From assembly GCA_011317545.1 (NCBI GenBank), contig WUJK01000001.1, positions 2,151,001-2,215,000 on the forward strand: DNA of 64,000 bases, given 5' to 3'. Within the stretch, counting starts at the first letter, position 1; every line of letters starts with the position of its first letter. Below the pieces are notes generated by a model that was not told the DNA's origin, did not search any database, and saw only the letters and a list, made by a program, of their open reading frames with translations. The position numbers and the translations under genes are program-made. This stretch comes from Coniella vitis (Eukaryota > Ascomycota > Sordariomycetes > Diaporthales > Schizoparmaceae). Below, piece after piece: positions 33,524-45,367 of the stretch.

Positions 33524-35260
33524 AGCGCGCGGCCCGGACTAAGGCTATCGTCGTGTACCTTTCCACAGCAGTCCCCACGGTCCTTTTTGCTCTCTCCGTT
33601 CAAAGAGACTGGCAGCAGCAGTAGCACCAGCAACGATAACAACAATCACATAACCGAGCCGGATGACGAATATTCAGTGCGCAATTTTGACATGATGGGA
33701 ACAGGGCTACCACGGTATCGGCATTTGAGAAGTGGGAGTCGCTGAAATATCATATGATGATGGATGGGATCGAATGAAATGGAATGAGATGCAATGGAGG
33801 GAATGGATGATATGAATTGACCAGAAAAAGAGAGAACAACAACATCAACAAAAAGAAAGAACCAAAAAACCTCTTTACATGAACACAAGAAAAAGTGGCT
33901 CAGACATGTGGGTAGAACAAGATGCAACGGGTAAACGATGTCATGTATGATTTTCTTTATTTTCCGTTGATGTTTTTGTTGTCGCTGCTGATGTACGCAC
34001 GCGTGTATTTGATAGGAAGTACGTAGTCGGTGCGAGTGTGTCCGTGTATTGTATTGTATGTTATGAGGTCAGTTAGTGGTGAAGCTGGTTTGATATCAGT
34101 CTCGAAGAATGGAGAATGGGTTGAATTTTTAGAGATCAACGGTATATGGATTTATTCATTGCCTTGATACCTGGCTTATATGTGCCTCATTTTATATATA
34201 TTATATATATACTATATACCATATACATATACTGCGGGCGATTCCTTACTGCGGTATGTTGCATATTAGATATTTGTGTTCATCGTAATGGTTTCCGGAT
34301 TCAGAATGAAAAGCACTCGAAATGCATAACGACGGGCCGAGGAATGAGATGAATAATGCGATGAATATATATATATATATGTACTTGGCTGAAGCGACTC
34401 AGCAGAGCAAGAAGCCCCATCACTCCTGGGATGATGTTATGCGCGAAATGTGAACTGCCGGCTGTTATACCCAGCGAGCGGTAGCCCAACCCTGTTGAAG
34501 TCTGCGTATCCGACCTTAACAGCAATGCCTATGGGTTCTTATCGCTTTGTACCTATATTGTCCTCTGGCTAACCTGGACAAGTATATTTCCAATGGAGCT
34601 GCTACTTGACGAAAGACGAGGCGTCGTTTGTAGAATAAGGATCCTTGAAAATGTCCAGCCTCTTTCAAAATATGGTGAGAAGCCATGGTCGTCCTGTAGT
34701 ATCAGTAGCTGGCTGCCAGCATCTTTATCTCTGGGCTTGAGAAACCTCCGCCTGCAGGCCGAGGCAGGTTTGCAATCATTTTCCTGCGTCTGCCGGTCTG
34801 AGTGAAGCCCAAGCGCGCGGTGTATCTTCGATATTCAGTATACATAGTATAGTAAACGACGCCGCTCAAGCCGTGATGTCGCTTGTGGCTTACGTACTTA
34901 CCTACATCGATTAGGGCATGCCGAGCTCGGATGCAGCAAGGCGGCAGGTTCTGCCGGGACTAGGTCAGGCGGTTCACAGGCCCAGTGACGTCGCGGGCAG
35001 CGCTAGCGCTGGGATGCCCTGGATGGTTTAGTGTTTAGTACCTGCAGCCCGCGATGGATTGTGGTTTGCTTATCAGTCCTCCAGAGTTTAACTCGCCGGC
35101 CTGACCAACCTCTGCTCTCCTTGCTTCGCATAGGCAACACCTCCATGGCTCCTGGCCGTCTACCACCGCGTGTTGCAGTCTGATCTGGCGGCAAATGCAC
35201 ACGTCTTGCATTCCACTTCGCATGTCCAGGCTATAGTCGGCCTTGCCCAGTCTCTAAGCT
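33524..35260. other. intergenic region myosin V / P5B ATPase
   Basis: No gene is supported. AT-rich microsatellites of TA type lie at about 34191-34232 and 34365-34381, and TACATAGTA lies at 34841-34849. The part before 34200 is presumably the myosin 3' UTR region. Confidence 0.5.
34191..34381. repeat. AT-rich TA dinucleotide tracts
   Basis: Two TA-rich stretches (about 34191-34232, imperfect; about 34365-34381, nearly pure) flank ordinary sequence between the myosin V and P5B ATPase genes. Confidence 0.7.
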
Positions 35261-38200
35261 ATGGCCGACCCACGAAGCGGCGGCGCCGTTGATCACCGAC
35301 ATCGCGCGAGAAACAGCACCCAGAGCAGAGAGACGAGCAGAACCCGACACGATGATGGCACGGACATTGGCGACGATCCTCAGAACGGCGCGGCTTCTCC
35401 AAGCATCTTCCGCCGTTACAGTCTGAACAGGAGCACTTCGAGCATTTTCGAGAATGTCGAAATGGCACAGGACGAGGTGAGCCACCTTGAGTTTCTGAAC
35501 ACTCACTTGCCCCGTCCTTTGACAACGTCGAGGCGTGGCTGACACTGTGTAACTTTAGCTCTACTCTGGCCCTGTGGCCGAGTCACTACCTACGAGCATC
35601 TCCGCCTTCCATCGCCGCCGGAGCCGCGCTGACTCAACTACCAGTTTTGCCTTTTACCCAGACTCGCCCGACGATCCAAATGGAGAGGCACTCATGACTG
35701 ATGAAGTAATCGTATCCGTCGATGATTTGGAAGAGGTTCCTTTCGCAGTCGATATCGACGACGATAATGGTTACGAAGACTATGAGGCTGAGTCTGGTGT
35801 GCTTCTGCCACAAGAGAGTCCAAGCTCCAACGAAAGGCCGTCTCATGATGACGACGACTCATTTGCGCGGAGACGGTCCTCAGCGCACTCCCATCGCTCG
35901 GTGCACTCGCACCTGACGCGGAGAGAAAGCAATAGGACAGAGACGAGTGCTTATGGCGGCGGCAGATTCTCTCAAAAAGTATACATGCCGAATGAAGACT
36001 TGATGATTGTCATTGCCGGTTTCCGGACTAGCGCTGTTGGATTAGCGGCCTACATCTTTATATGTGTTGCGTCCTTTGGATTGGGCTGGCTCCTGTTTCG
36101 GTGGCTGCCAAGATGGCTCGTCTGGTTGACTGGCAAGAAAGCGCCGCTCAGGGAGGCCTCATGGGTTGTCATTGAGAATCAGTGGAATGAGATGGCCATA
36201 TTGAATATCGATGCGAAACCTTATGGCCGCGCTCTCTCTACAATTTTTGGGAGCCCAGCCAAAAAAGTCTCTTCAAGCACATATACGCTAGAATACGATG
36301 ACGATCCCATCGTGCACGAACTGAGGGTGGTCAACTACCGCTATGTGCGCTTCTATTACCACCCACTGGGAGACAAGTTCAGGGTGAGCAATGGATGGAA
36401 AGATCCTCTGTGGACGGAGGTCAATGCGGTCAGGCAAGGCATTGACAGTGAAGAAAAAGCCAACCGCGAACTGGTCTTTGGATCCAACCTCATCGACATT
36501 GAGCAGAAGTCCGTCTTTCGGCTCTTGGTGGATGAAGTCTTTCACCCGTTTTATGTTTTCCAGATTGCAAGCCTGGTGTTATGGTCGATGGACTCGTACT
36601 ACTACTATGCCGTGGCCATTTTCGTCATGTCCGTTGTCAGCATTGCGACTACCCTCATCGAAACTCGTTCGACAATGAAGCGCCTTCGCGAGATTTCTCG
36701 TTTCGAGTGCGACGTACGTGTGCTGAGAGATGGATTTTGGAGTTATATTGGCTCCGGAGAACTCGTGCCGGGCGATGTGTATGAACTCACTGATCCCAAC
36801 TTGTCGCAATTTCCTAGCGATAGCCTGCTGCTTAGCGGGGATTGCATTGTCAACGAGAGTATGCTTACCGGAGAGTCAGTGCCTGTTTCCAAGGTTCCGG
36901 CTTCAGATGACACTCTGAGAGACATGAACCTGTCAGCCTCGCAGGTCATGCCAGAAATCGCGAAACACTTCCTCTTTTGCGGAACCAAAATCATTCGCGC
37001 CAGGAAACCCCAGGATGATCAGAATGAGGAGGCAGTCGCCCTGGCTATGGTTGTCAGGACGGGTTTTGACACCACCAAGGGTGCTTTGGTCCGTTCTATG
37101 CTCTTCCCCAAGCCTTCTGGGTTCAAGTTCTACCGAGATTCATTCCGTTACATTGCTGTAATGGGCTGTGTGGCCTTGGTCGGCTTCGCTGCTTCATTAG
37201 TCAACTTTATTCGCTTGGGATTGGCGTGGCACCTCATCATTGTCCGAGCTTTAGATCTGATAACCATCGTCGTACCACCTGCATTGCCTGCAACACTCAC
37301 CATCGGCATCAACTTTGCTTTGAACCGACTCAAGGCGAGACAGATATTTTGTATTAGTCCTCAAAGAGTCAATGTTGGCGGGAAATTGGATATCATGTGT
37401 TTCGACAAGACCGGAACACTCACTGAGGATGGTTTGGATATTCTGGGCGTGCGCGTTGTAAACCGGGCAGCAAACCGGTTTGGTGAGGTGCTTACCGATC
37501 CAGCGGCAATGGTAGCTCACACAGACTCTACTGGTGGTGGACCCGATCCCTCGTATAGTGCGCAAAAGGCTGCACTATACACCATGGCTACCTGTCACTC
37601 TCTACGATCTATCGATGGTGAGCTCGTGGGAGATCCACTGGACGTCAAGATGTTTGACTTCACGAGGTGGACATACGAAGAAGGCCATCAGAGCTTCAGT
37701 GGTGATGATGTGGAAGAGAACATGGGCCTCTCGCCATCAGTGGCCAGGCCTTCAGAAGAACTAGCCCCTTATCTGAAGGGCACCAACAGGGTTGGCGAGC
37801 CGGTACCTCTGGAGTTGGGTGTGCTCAAGCTCTTTGAGTTTGTCTCTCAGCTCCGAAGAATGAGCGTAATTGTCCGCACCTTTGGCCAACAGAGCGGGGA
37901 CATCTATGTCAAGGGAGCCCCAGAATGTATGCGTGAGATTTGCCGGCCAGAGAGCTTTCCATCTGACTACGAGCAGCAGCTGGCCTATTACACTCACAAG
38001 GGCTATCGGGTTATTGGGTGTGCCACAAAGCATATCACGAAACTGAGCTGGGTCAAGGCTCAAAAGATGACGCGGACAGATGTCGAATCCGATCTTGACT
38101 TTCTTGGTTTCATTATCTTTGAAAACAAATTAAAACCTACCACGGCGGCTGTGCTTGAAGAGCTACTACACTCAAATATTGGCACCGTTATGGTTACGGG

Positions 38201-39500
38201 AGACAATATTCTTACAGCAATCAGCGTGGCCCGGGAGTGCAACATGGTCAACAAAACTGCGCACTGCTTTGTGCCCCGCTTCGTGGAAGGCCACTTTCGA
38301 GATCCTGAAGCAAAGCTGCAATGGGAGAGCATCGACAACCCCAGCTACCGGTTAGACGACAGCACCCTTGTGCCTCTACCTGCCCCGCTGGAAGGGGACG
38401 CCTCGCTTCCTTACAATATTTCCGATCTGCGCAATTACTCGATCGCCGTCAGCGGCGAGGTCTTTCGCTGGATTGTGGACTTTGCACCTGTAGAAGTCCT
38501 CCACAGGATGCTTGTTACCGGCAAGATCTTTGCACGCATGTCCCCCGATGAAAAGCATGAGCTTGTCGAGAAGCTCCAGAGCATAGACTACTGTGCTGGC
38601 TTTTGTGGAGATGGTGCCAACGACTGCGGTGCTCTCAAGGCTGCAGATGTGGGCATTTCCTTGTCGGAAGCCGAGGCATCGGTCGCAGCCCCATTCACCA
38701 GCCGGGTATTTGACATTACCTGCGTGCCAGAAGTGATTCGCGAAGGTCGTGCAGCTCTGGTCACCAGCTTCAGCTGTTTCAAGTACATGAGTCTGTACTC
38801 TGCGATTCAGTTCTGCTCCGTGTCGTTTCTGTACGCATCTGCGTCCAACCTCGGTGATTTTCAGTTTCTCTTCATCGACCTCGCACTCATCTTACCTATT
38901 GCAGTGTTTATGTCATGGGCGGGACCGTTCCCCGAGCTTGGTCGCAAGAGGCCCACGGCCGACCTGGTTTCGCGCAAGGTGCTAACGCCACTCATTGGCC
39001 AAATGTGCATCTGCATATTGATTCAGACGATATCATTTGTTGTTGTACGCAAGCAAGAATGGTTTATCCCTCCCAAGGTCAAGCACGATGAGTCAAACAT
39101 CAAGAACTCGGAAAACACCACGCTGTTCCTCGTCAGCTGCTTCGAGTACATATTCTCGGGTATCGTACTCAATGCAGGGCCTCCGTTCCGGGTTGCTGCT
39201 CGCAAGAACTGGCCGTTTGTTGCAACAATCAGCGTGACGTTCTTGATTACTTTGTATCTCGTCCTTGGCCCGGCGCACTGGCTCAAGAAGGGAATGCAGT
39301 TGACAAAAATCAGCTGGGATTTTAGGTTGTTCCTCATTCTACTCGGTCTGGTGTACTTGGGTCTTGCGTGGACAGGCGAGCATTATGTCTTTCAAAAGGT
39401 GGCGAGGGTGATTGGCAAGTTGCGACAGGCTGCTACGGGAAGGAGGAAAAAGAGGAAGCAGTATAAGCTTATCAAGGATGAGATGATGGGATTGATGTAG
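35261..39500 (+). CDS. YPK9: P5B-type ATPase (Ypk9/ATP13A2-like)
   Basis: Exons 35261-35476 and 35559-39500 give 1385 aa. P5B pumps sit in vacuolar or lysosomal membranes; ATP13A2 exports polyamines from the lumen, and yeast Ypk9 protects against metals. About 150 disordered residues (Ser, Arg, Asp rich) precede the first membrane segment (about 155-190, ending in RWLPRWLVWLTG). The actuator has LTGES (508-512). The P5B marker PPALPATLTIGINFAL lies in helix M4, followed by the phosphorylation site DKTGTLTEDGLD with Asp688. The nucleotide domain has VKGAPE, and hinge motifs MVTGDNILTAI and GDGANDCGALK are present. Six C-terminal helices end before a basic tail. P5A pumps carry PPELP instead, so the subtype is clear. 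The start is an ATG in the -3 A/G context; another ATG further in is possible because the head is not conserved. Confidence 0.94.
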
Positions 39501-40209
39501 AACCAAGCGTTTTGGATTATTGCTATTCAATCTCAGTAAGACATAGCTGGGAAAACTCATGATTTGGCGGCGCTGACCATCTACACATGTCCTCCATTTC
39601 CAATTAGGGGGGGGCTGTAATACAAGTTGCTGTCGTTTTGAACAACCCTATGGTCTCGCAGGAAAAACCTCAATTTCCCAAAGAAAACGTGCACTGGTCG
39701 ACTATAGCTTCCGAGAGCCTCATCCCATGTTTGTGCCCTGCACGACCTTACTTGGCGGCCCCGAATCAGGGCTAGCGCCGTAGGTGCAACTCACGGTTCG
39801 TGTTTTAGGGAGCTCCCGCCCTGGGAACGGTTTCATTGCAAGGTTCTCGAGCTTTGCGGCGGCGGAGGAAGGACCCTCTTCCCCATCGCACCTGCACGTG
39901 CTGCACTATGACAACATGACTTTACTGGAATGGGGTTCTGGGGCGTGCTTGTGCTTAGTTTGTTAGTATTCACGGCCAAGTGACACGAGCAGGTACCACA
40001 GTTAGCTTCAGTTATTTACTAGCTCGATGATTTAGTACAAAGAGACAGTCGGCCCAGCTTCTGTCTTATGAGGTTATAACTGTGAGAATTCTGAGCTCGC
40101 TTTCTTTCTCACTTTCAGTGCAGTGAAATTTCGAGCATTCTGGCTTGACAAAGTACGAGACAGCGCATCACCCAATTTGTTACTATTCACGTCGCCCAAA
40201 AACAACAAG
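39501..40209. other. intergenic region P5B ATPase / methyltransferase
   Basis: No gene is supported. A G-run lies at about 39607-39613. The sequence shows no repeat or regulatory site that I recognise, and none of the TACATAGTA motifs. Confidence 0.45.
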
Positions 40210-41602
40210 ATGGACTACGGTAATTCACCTTCCTCCTCACCACTTTTCGCATTCCACCTATCTTTGTCCTGAAAACCACTCAATTATCAGGTCCGGCACT
40301 GACATGCAGAATCGCATAAGATTGGCTTCTTGACAAGGTCCTCGACAGCGGGTACCTCCCGCATGCCGTGATCCGGACGGGCATCCGGCGGCAACTCCGC
40401 CAACGCCTCGATGAGATCAGCAGTGTCGATAACGCCGCCGCAATGCAGCGCAAAATGGACTACATCGCCACCTCGCGCTCGCGGCCTATTGCTGTTGAAA
40501 CGGCAACGGCGAATAAGCAGCACTATGAGGTTGGCACGGGTGTGTATTTACAGTCGCTGGGCCCGCGGATGAAGTACTCTGCGTGTTTGTACCCCAAGGG
40601 CAATGAGACCTTGGGGGAGGCCGAGGTGGCGATGTTGCAAATGTACATTGAACGGGGAGAGTTGAGGGATGGGATGGAGATCTTGGATTTGGGGTGAGTC
40701 TTCATTGTTTGCTTTTTTCTATGCTCCTGATTCCTTTCGTAGCCATGTAAAGCCAAAGGAAGTCTGCCGTCAGTGAGGTTTTTGGAAGAACTAATTACAT
40801 AAATTGCTAACGGATGTATTGAGCACAGATGTGGCTGGGGCTCGGGAGCGCTCTTCTACGCTGAGATGCTGCCCAACGCCAAGGTCACGGCATTTTCAAA
40901 TTCAAAGACGCAGAAGCAGTACATTGACGGCAAAGCCAAAGAGAAGGGCTTGACTAATCTCAAGGTCATCACCGGCAATGTCGTGGATTATGAGTTTGAG
41001 CCTGAAAGCTTTGACCGTGTAGTTTCGATCGAGGTAAGTCGGCCCGCTTATCTACTGTCGCAATTAACACATCCAATTCGCTGCTGACACGCATGAAAGA
41101 TGTTTGAGCATATGAAGAACCATGAGAAACTTATGGCCAAAGTGGCAAGGTCACTGAAGCCTGGCGGAAAGCTATTCCTACACATCTTCTGTCACAAGGA
41201 CACGCCGTATGACTATGAGGAGGGTTGGATGACGACACACTTCTTCACTGGCGGCACGATGCCGTCTCAAGACCTGCTGCTCTACCATCAAAGGGATCTC
41301 AAGATTGACAAGCAGTGGTGGGTAAACGGGCGTCATTACTCAAAGACCTGCGAGGTGAGTGACTAGTATCGAACCTCATTGTGCACCTGCTGACATAACA
41401 AAAGGACTGGCTTTCAACCATGATCAAGAACAAGAAGAAGCTGTGGCCCCACCTGGTGGAAACGTATGGCGAGGAGAACGCTTCCACATGGTACTACAGA
41501 TGGCAGATCTTTTACATGGCGTGCTCGGAGTTGTTTGCTTTCGAAGGAGGTGACGTTTGGGGAGTCGGGCATTATCTCTTCCAGAAGCCCACCACATCAT
41601 AG
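40210..41602 (+). CDS. CFA-synthase-like / coclaurine N-methyltransferase-like SAM methyltransferase
   Basis: Five exons (40210-40219, 40321-40693, 40829-41033, 41100-41354, 41405-41602) give 346 aa. The protein belongs to the SAM-dependent family that includes bacterial cyclopropane fatty acid synthases and plant coclaurine N-methyltransferases. The N-terminal helix DWLLDKVLDSGYLPHAVIRT is typical of the CNMT-like branch. The SAM loop is ILDLGCGWGSGALF (about 121-134), VVSIEMFEHMKNHE is motif II, and the later block WWVNGRHYSKTCEDW carries the conserved region seen in CNMT relatives. Exon 1 is only 10 bases (MDY plus one base) and the acceptor of intron 1 is AAG at 40320; a nearer CAG at about 40309 leads to an early stop. 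The substrate cannot be read from the sequence. Confidence 0.88.
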
Positions 41603-41832
41603 ATTGTTCTCTTTGTTGTAATCGTATAGAATATATCAATTGTCAGCCGAGCAGGTCCTTGACAGGCTGATAAGCTTTGACTCTTTATTGCCTATTCGGT
41701 CGTTCTGCCGGTTGATACCTCCACGTCTTCTTTGCCCTCGGAAACGCCGTAAACAAATTGTACCAAGCCATCAAGCCATACCAGACATCGCTGAATTTTT
41801 GTTTGGTGTATTTATGTCGTATTTTGGCAGGT

Positions 41833-42163
41833 TTAGTGGTCCCATGGGTGCTTACGGCCAAGCAATACCGCACCTAAAGAAGCCAGGCATGTTAGTGTAT
41901 AGTCGACAAAGGCTCCGCTCGAGGCTATATCGACGGTAATTTAATGTGATAATGTCTGACTAACCGTCTTTCTTTGCGCGGTACATCAACTATGCCAACA
42001 AGTCAGTCATGCTATCCTCTAGGAGTGTCTCGAGCGACAGATGTCAGGAGAAACATACGAAAAACCACATGCTTGCGCCCAGCCCCGTGGCAGCGAAGCG
42101 GTAGAAAGGGTTGACATAGGGCTTGTAGCTCGCGGGAAAGCCCTTAGGAATCGGACCGGCCAT
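41833..42163 (-). CDS. complex I small subunit, NDUFB2 (AGGG) type
   Basis: Three exons on the minus strand (42163-42059, 41989-41965, 41873-41833) give only 56 aa, so the gene is easily missed. One membrane helix lies around FAATGLGASMWFFLMY (about residues 23-38). The end RAKKDGAVLLGRKHPWDH resembles the membrane-flanking end of the mitochondrial NADH:ubiquinone oxidoreductase subunit NDUFB2 (its MWFW...VLGHFPYPDPSQW region). The middle exon has 25 bases. If intron 2 is not removed a stop follows KKDG at once, giving 44 aa without the conserved end; the ACTAAC branch and GTTAGT donor support splicing. The neighbour BUR1 starts 611 bases away on the other strand. The family call is moderate because the protein is short. 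Confidence 0.65.
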
Positions 42164-42774
42164 TTTGAGATGTGTGGAAGGTGGTTCTGGGGGTTCGAGT
42201 GCTGGAGTTGACGAGTGGCAGCCGTCAGCGCCGAGCATGTCATGAAGTCGCGAGTGGAGGAGGCTCCGGCTGGCAGCTCCACCCTCCAGTGAATCAATAT
42301 GCACACCCCCCTACCGTGTTTCGACGAAAAGAAAAGAACTGGCCCGTGCGGGCATTCAATCCCTACCATGACGGCCCCTGCATGCCGCCTTTCCCCAACC
42401 TTGCCCAAATAATGACGGCGCGCGCACTGCGGCCCTGGAGAACTTGCAACTGTCAACTTTTTTAACTTTGGGCTTTTCTCAAGTTATCCTTTTGTCTTTT
42501 CTCTCGTCCACCCCGCTTCGGTGTACGTACCAACCGTCACGTCTCAAGCATAGCGCGACAAGGAATTTCGGGCGTGAATACTGCGCATTGCACGCCTGGG
42601 ACGATTTACCATCACTCCTCGCTTCACACATGAAGTCGCGATTCTAAGACTCGTCCGCTGGCCCGCCTTTCACCTCGTCGACGTCCCGCCCCGCACGTTC
42701 TAGCAGCACCTACACCCAAAACCCGCCAAAGGCAGAACTGCCACCTCGAGTAATAACGCATCGATCGCGTGAAC
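42164..42774. other. 611-bp divergent promoter region NDUFB2-like / BUR1
   Basis: No gene is supported. The compact region separates two start codons and must contain both promoters. It is C-rich at 42300-42450 and around 42660-42720 (probable BUR1 leader). I see no TACATAGTA copy here. Confidence 0.5.
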
Positions 42775-44642
42775 ATGAGCGTTTCTTCGTTTGGTGCTGG
42801 CACGACGGCCTCTCCGCAGGCCTTTGCCGTCCAGCACCAGCGTGCGCGCAACAGTTTTGTGGGCTGTTCTCGCATAGGCGATTATGAGCTGTTGGGCAAA
42901 CTGGGAGAGGGGACCTTTGGCGAAGTTCATCGCGCAAGATCAAAGAGGACTGGGGCTGTTGTTGCCCTCAAGAAAATCATCATGCACAATGAGAAAGATG
43001 GGGTACGTGAGTTAGCTGTGAGAGGAATAAATGGTGGCGCGATTGTTTGTGGATCAGCTGCTAATGCACAATGCTTAGTTCCCCATCACTGCTTTACGAG
43101 AAATCAAGCTGCTCAAGCTGTTGTCCCATAAGAACGTCTTGAAGATGGAGGACATGGCTGTGGAACACCCACCGCGGAGCAGTGAGTGCATGCTACGAGT
43201 ACCCGGGTCTAGAAAACTGTCCAATAACACCTGAAGTGCCAGCCGACAAGCGGAAAAAGCCAATCATCTATATGGCCACTCCATACATGGACCATGATCT
43301 ATCGGGGCTGCTCGACAACCCGTCCATCAAGTTCACCGAACCCCAGATCAAATGCTACCTACAGCAGCTCCTCGAGGGACTTAAATATCTTCACGAGAAC
43401 AAAATCTTACACAGAGACATGAAGGCAGCCAACCTTCTGATCAGCAACAAAGGCATTTTGCAAATCGCAGATTTTGGCCTAGCAAGGCTATATGATGAGC
43501 CACCACCGAAAAAGGGCTGTGGAGGTGGTGACGGCAGGCGAGACTACACTAGTCTTGTAGTAACGCGCTGGTACAGGCCTCCTGAGTTGCTTCTTCACCT
43601 CAAAAAGTACACCACAGCTATTGACATGTGGGGTGTTGGGTAAGTGGATCTATGGTCAAGGTCCTAGGAAGATGCACTGACAGGGATATTGTAGTTGTGT
43701 GTTTGGAGAAATGCTTTGGGGCAAGCCAATCCTCGCCGGTGAGAGCGACGGACATCAGTTGGAGATCATCTTTGATCTCTGCGGTACTCCCACGGACGAG
43801 AACATGCCAGGCTGGAGGCAACTACCTGGCGCGGAAGCTATCAAGCCACGCTCGCGACCTGGCGATCTGAGCCACCGCTTTGGCAAGTAAGTATTGTACC
43901 AGCCAGGACAGCCAACACCAACACGGATATGACTAACACAAGCAATAGATTCGGGCCCGGCGCCGTCTCCCTTTTGAAACAGCTGCTGCGTCTTGATTGG
44001 AAGAAGCGCATCAATGCCATTGACGCACTGGAACACCCTTACCTCCATTCTGCACCATTGCCTGCTAAACCAGGTGACCTGCCAACCATGGAAGAGAGCC
44101 ACGAACTCGACCGCAGAAAGTTCCACGATCGAAAGGCCGCACTGCCACCAGCTCCAAAGGGCGGCACGGTAGGACGCGGTCCTCAACATGGTGCTGGCGG
44201 CCCGGACACAACGTTTAACAATGCTGACGGCTATGGACGCAATGGCGTCAACGGTGCTCGATACCCACCATCTTTGTCATCACAACGACCCGGACCAGCT
44301 CCCGGAGAACGCATGCCTGCATGGTCGAGGGGGCCTCACGGTCTGCCTCCTCGACCGCCTCCAGCAGTCGATAACTACGGCGGCGGACACCGAGACAGAG
44401 ACAGACCCCCTCGTAGCAGAGGCGGAGCGGCTGGCGGCCGGAGCGACATGGACAGTTATTCTCGCAGCGGCAGGAACGACATTGACACTTACATTCCTAG
44501 CTACGGGCCGGAACGTTCAGACCGTTACGAACAAGATCACCGCCGGCGAGATAGAGGCGAGCCGCGTCGAACGCGCAGTCGATCACCAATGGGATCACGA
44601 ATGGGAGATCGGGGAGAGCGAGACCACAGAGATCGCCGGTAG
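42775..44642 (+). CDS. BUR1: serine/threonine-protein kinase Bur1 (CDK9-like)
   Basis: Exons 42775-43002, 43079-43181, 43243-43639, 43695-43886, 43949-44642 give 537 aa. Bur1 with cyclin Bur2 phosphorylates Spt5 and the Rpb1 C-terminal domain in transcription elongation. The ATP loop is GEGTFGEV (about 43-50). The cyclin helix PITALRE is in exon 2. HRD lies at 167-169 (ILHRDMKAANLL), then DFGLARLYD, the T-loop TSLVVTRWYRPPELLL and HPYLHSAPLP near the kinase end. A basic, disordered tail rich in R, D, G and S follows. The frame remains open after the TAG at 44640-44642 for another 128 codons to 45029; see findings. The length 537 agrees with what I remember of annotated fungal Bur1 (about 540), but a longer form cannot be excluded. 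Confidence 0.93.
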
Positions 44643-45029
44643 AGCCGTGGTCCTGACCATCGGGACTCCTTTTGGGGGAGCACTGGCCATCCGCCAACAA
44701 GACCATATCAAGACATGGTTGCGGCTGAGGACAATTTCAATGGATATGGGCGACCCAACGGGCTCTCTTATAGTACCCAAAACTTGTACTCGCATTCGCA
44801 GCTTGATGGCGAGTCGCATAGGTATGGTCACCGAGGACAAGACCACCGTGGCTTCCACATTGCGCGCAGTGATGGAGGACACACGCGACCACTTCCGCCA
44901 CTGTCGCAGCAGAATCTGGCTCGGTACAACACGATGAGGATCCGCCATGCTGCGTTCAGTGAGCAACCTCACTTTGACGTGCCTGGTTACGATTGTCCGC
45001 GCGGTGGCCCGGACGATTTTCTTTATTGA
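44643..45029 (+). other. in-frame open extension after the BUR1 stop codon
   Basis: The frame of the BUR1 last exon continues after TAG for 128 codons and stops at TGA 45027-45029. Composition (R, G, D, H, Y, N, S) looks like the disordered tail before it: segments include SRGPDHRDS, NFNGYGRPNG and RYGHRGQDHRG. Two readings are possible: stop-codon read-through, or removal of a 63-base intron (44639-44701; GTAGAG donor, CTGAC branch-like at about 44653, CAACAAG acceptor), which would remove TAG and give a protein of 645 aa. A third reading is a former coding end made non-coding by the stop. Confidence 0.5.
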
Positions 45030-45367
45030 AATATGGTTCTTTGAGACGAGCGTTTGCGTTTGGAGTTTTAAGCATGCTAGAGTGCATCGGATCATACGTA
45101 GAGGATCAGTACGATTTACAATATCGTGGATGAGCAAAGAACTTCTTTGGTCGCAAAGTTCAGCGCATCACTCATCAGCGGGTCAGTCGCAATACTAGTT
45201 GGGCGAAATAAGGCAATGCTTGGCGGGGGCTGAAGGTTCAGATTCGGGAAAGCGCGTCTCATCTTGTGACAGATCGGGAAGCCCAACAGCAAGTCTTTTG
45301 TCTCTAGAGCCAATCCACCGCGTCAACTTGTGGCTTCCTCAATGGCAAAGGAAATATGGACGAAGTT
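45030..45367. other. convergent 3' region BUR1 / membrane protein gene
   Basis: No gene or repeat is supported here. It should hold two 3' UTRs. Confidence 0.45.

Noticed and set aside
34191..34381. TA-rich tracts considered as a replication origin or RIP-affected element
   Set aside because: Only short microsatellites in otherwise ordinary sequence; no extended AT-rich block.
44188..44937. 249-codon frame overlapping the BUR1 tail in another frame
   Set aside because: It lies mostly inside verified BUR1 coding sequence, has no domain, and fits a GC-rich shadow frame; kept only as a caution for the read-through finding.
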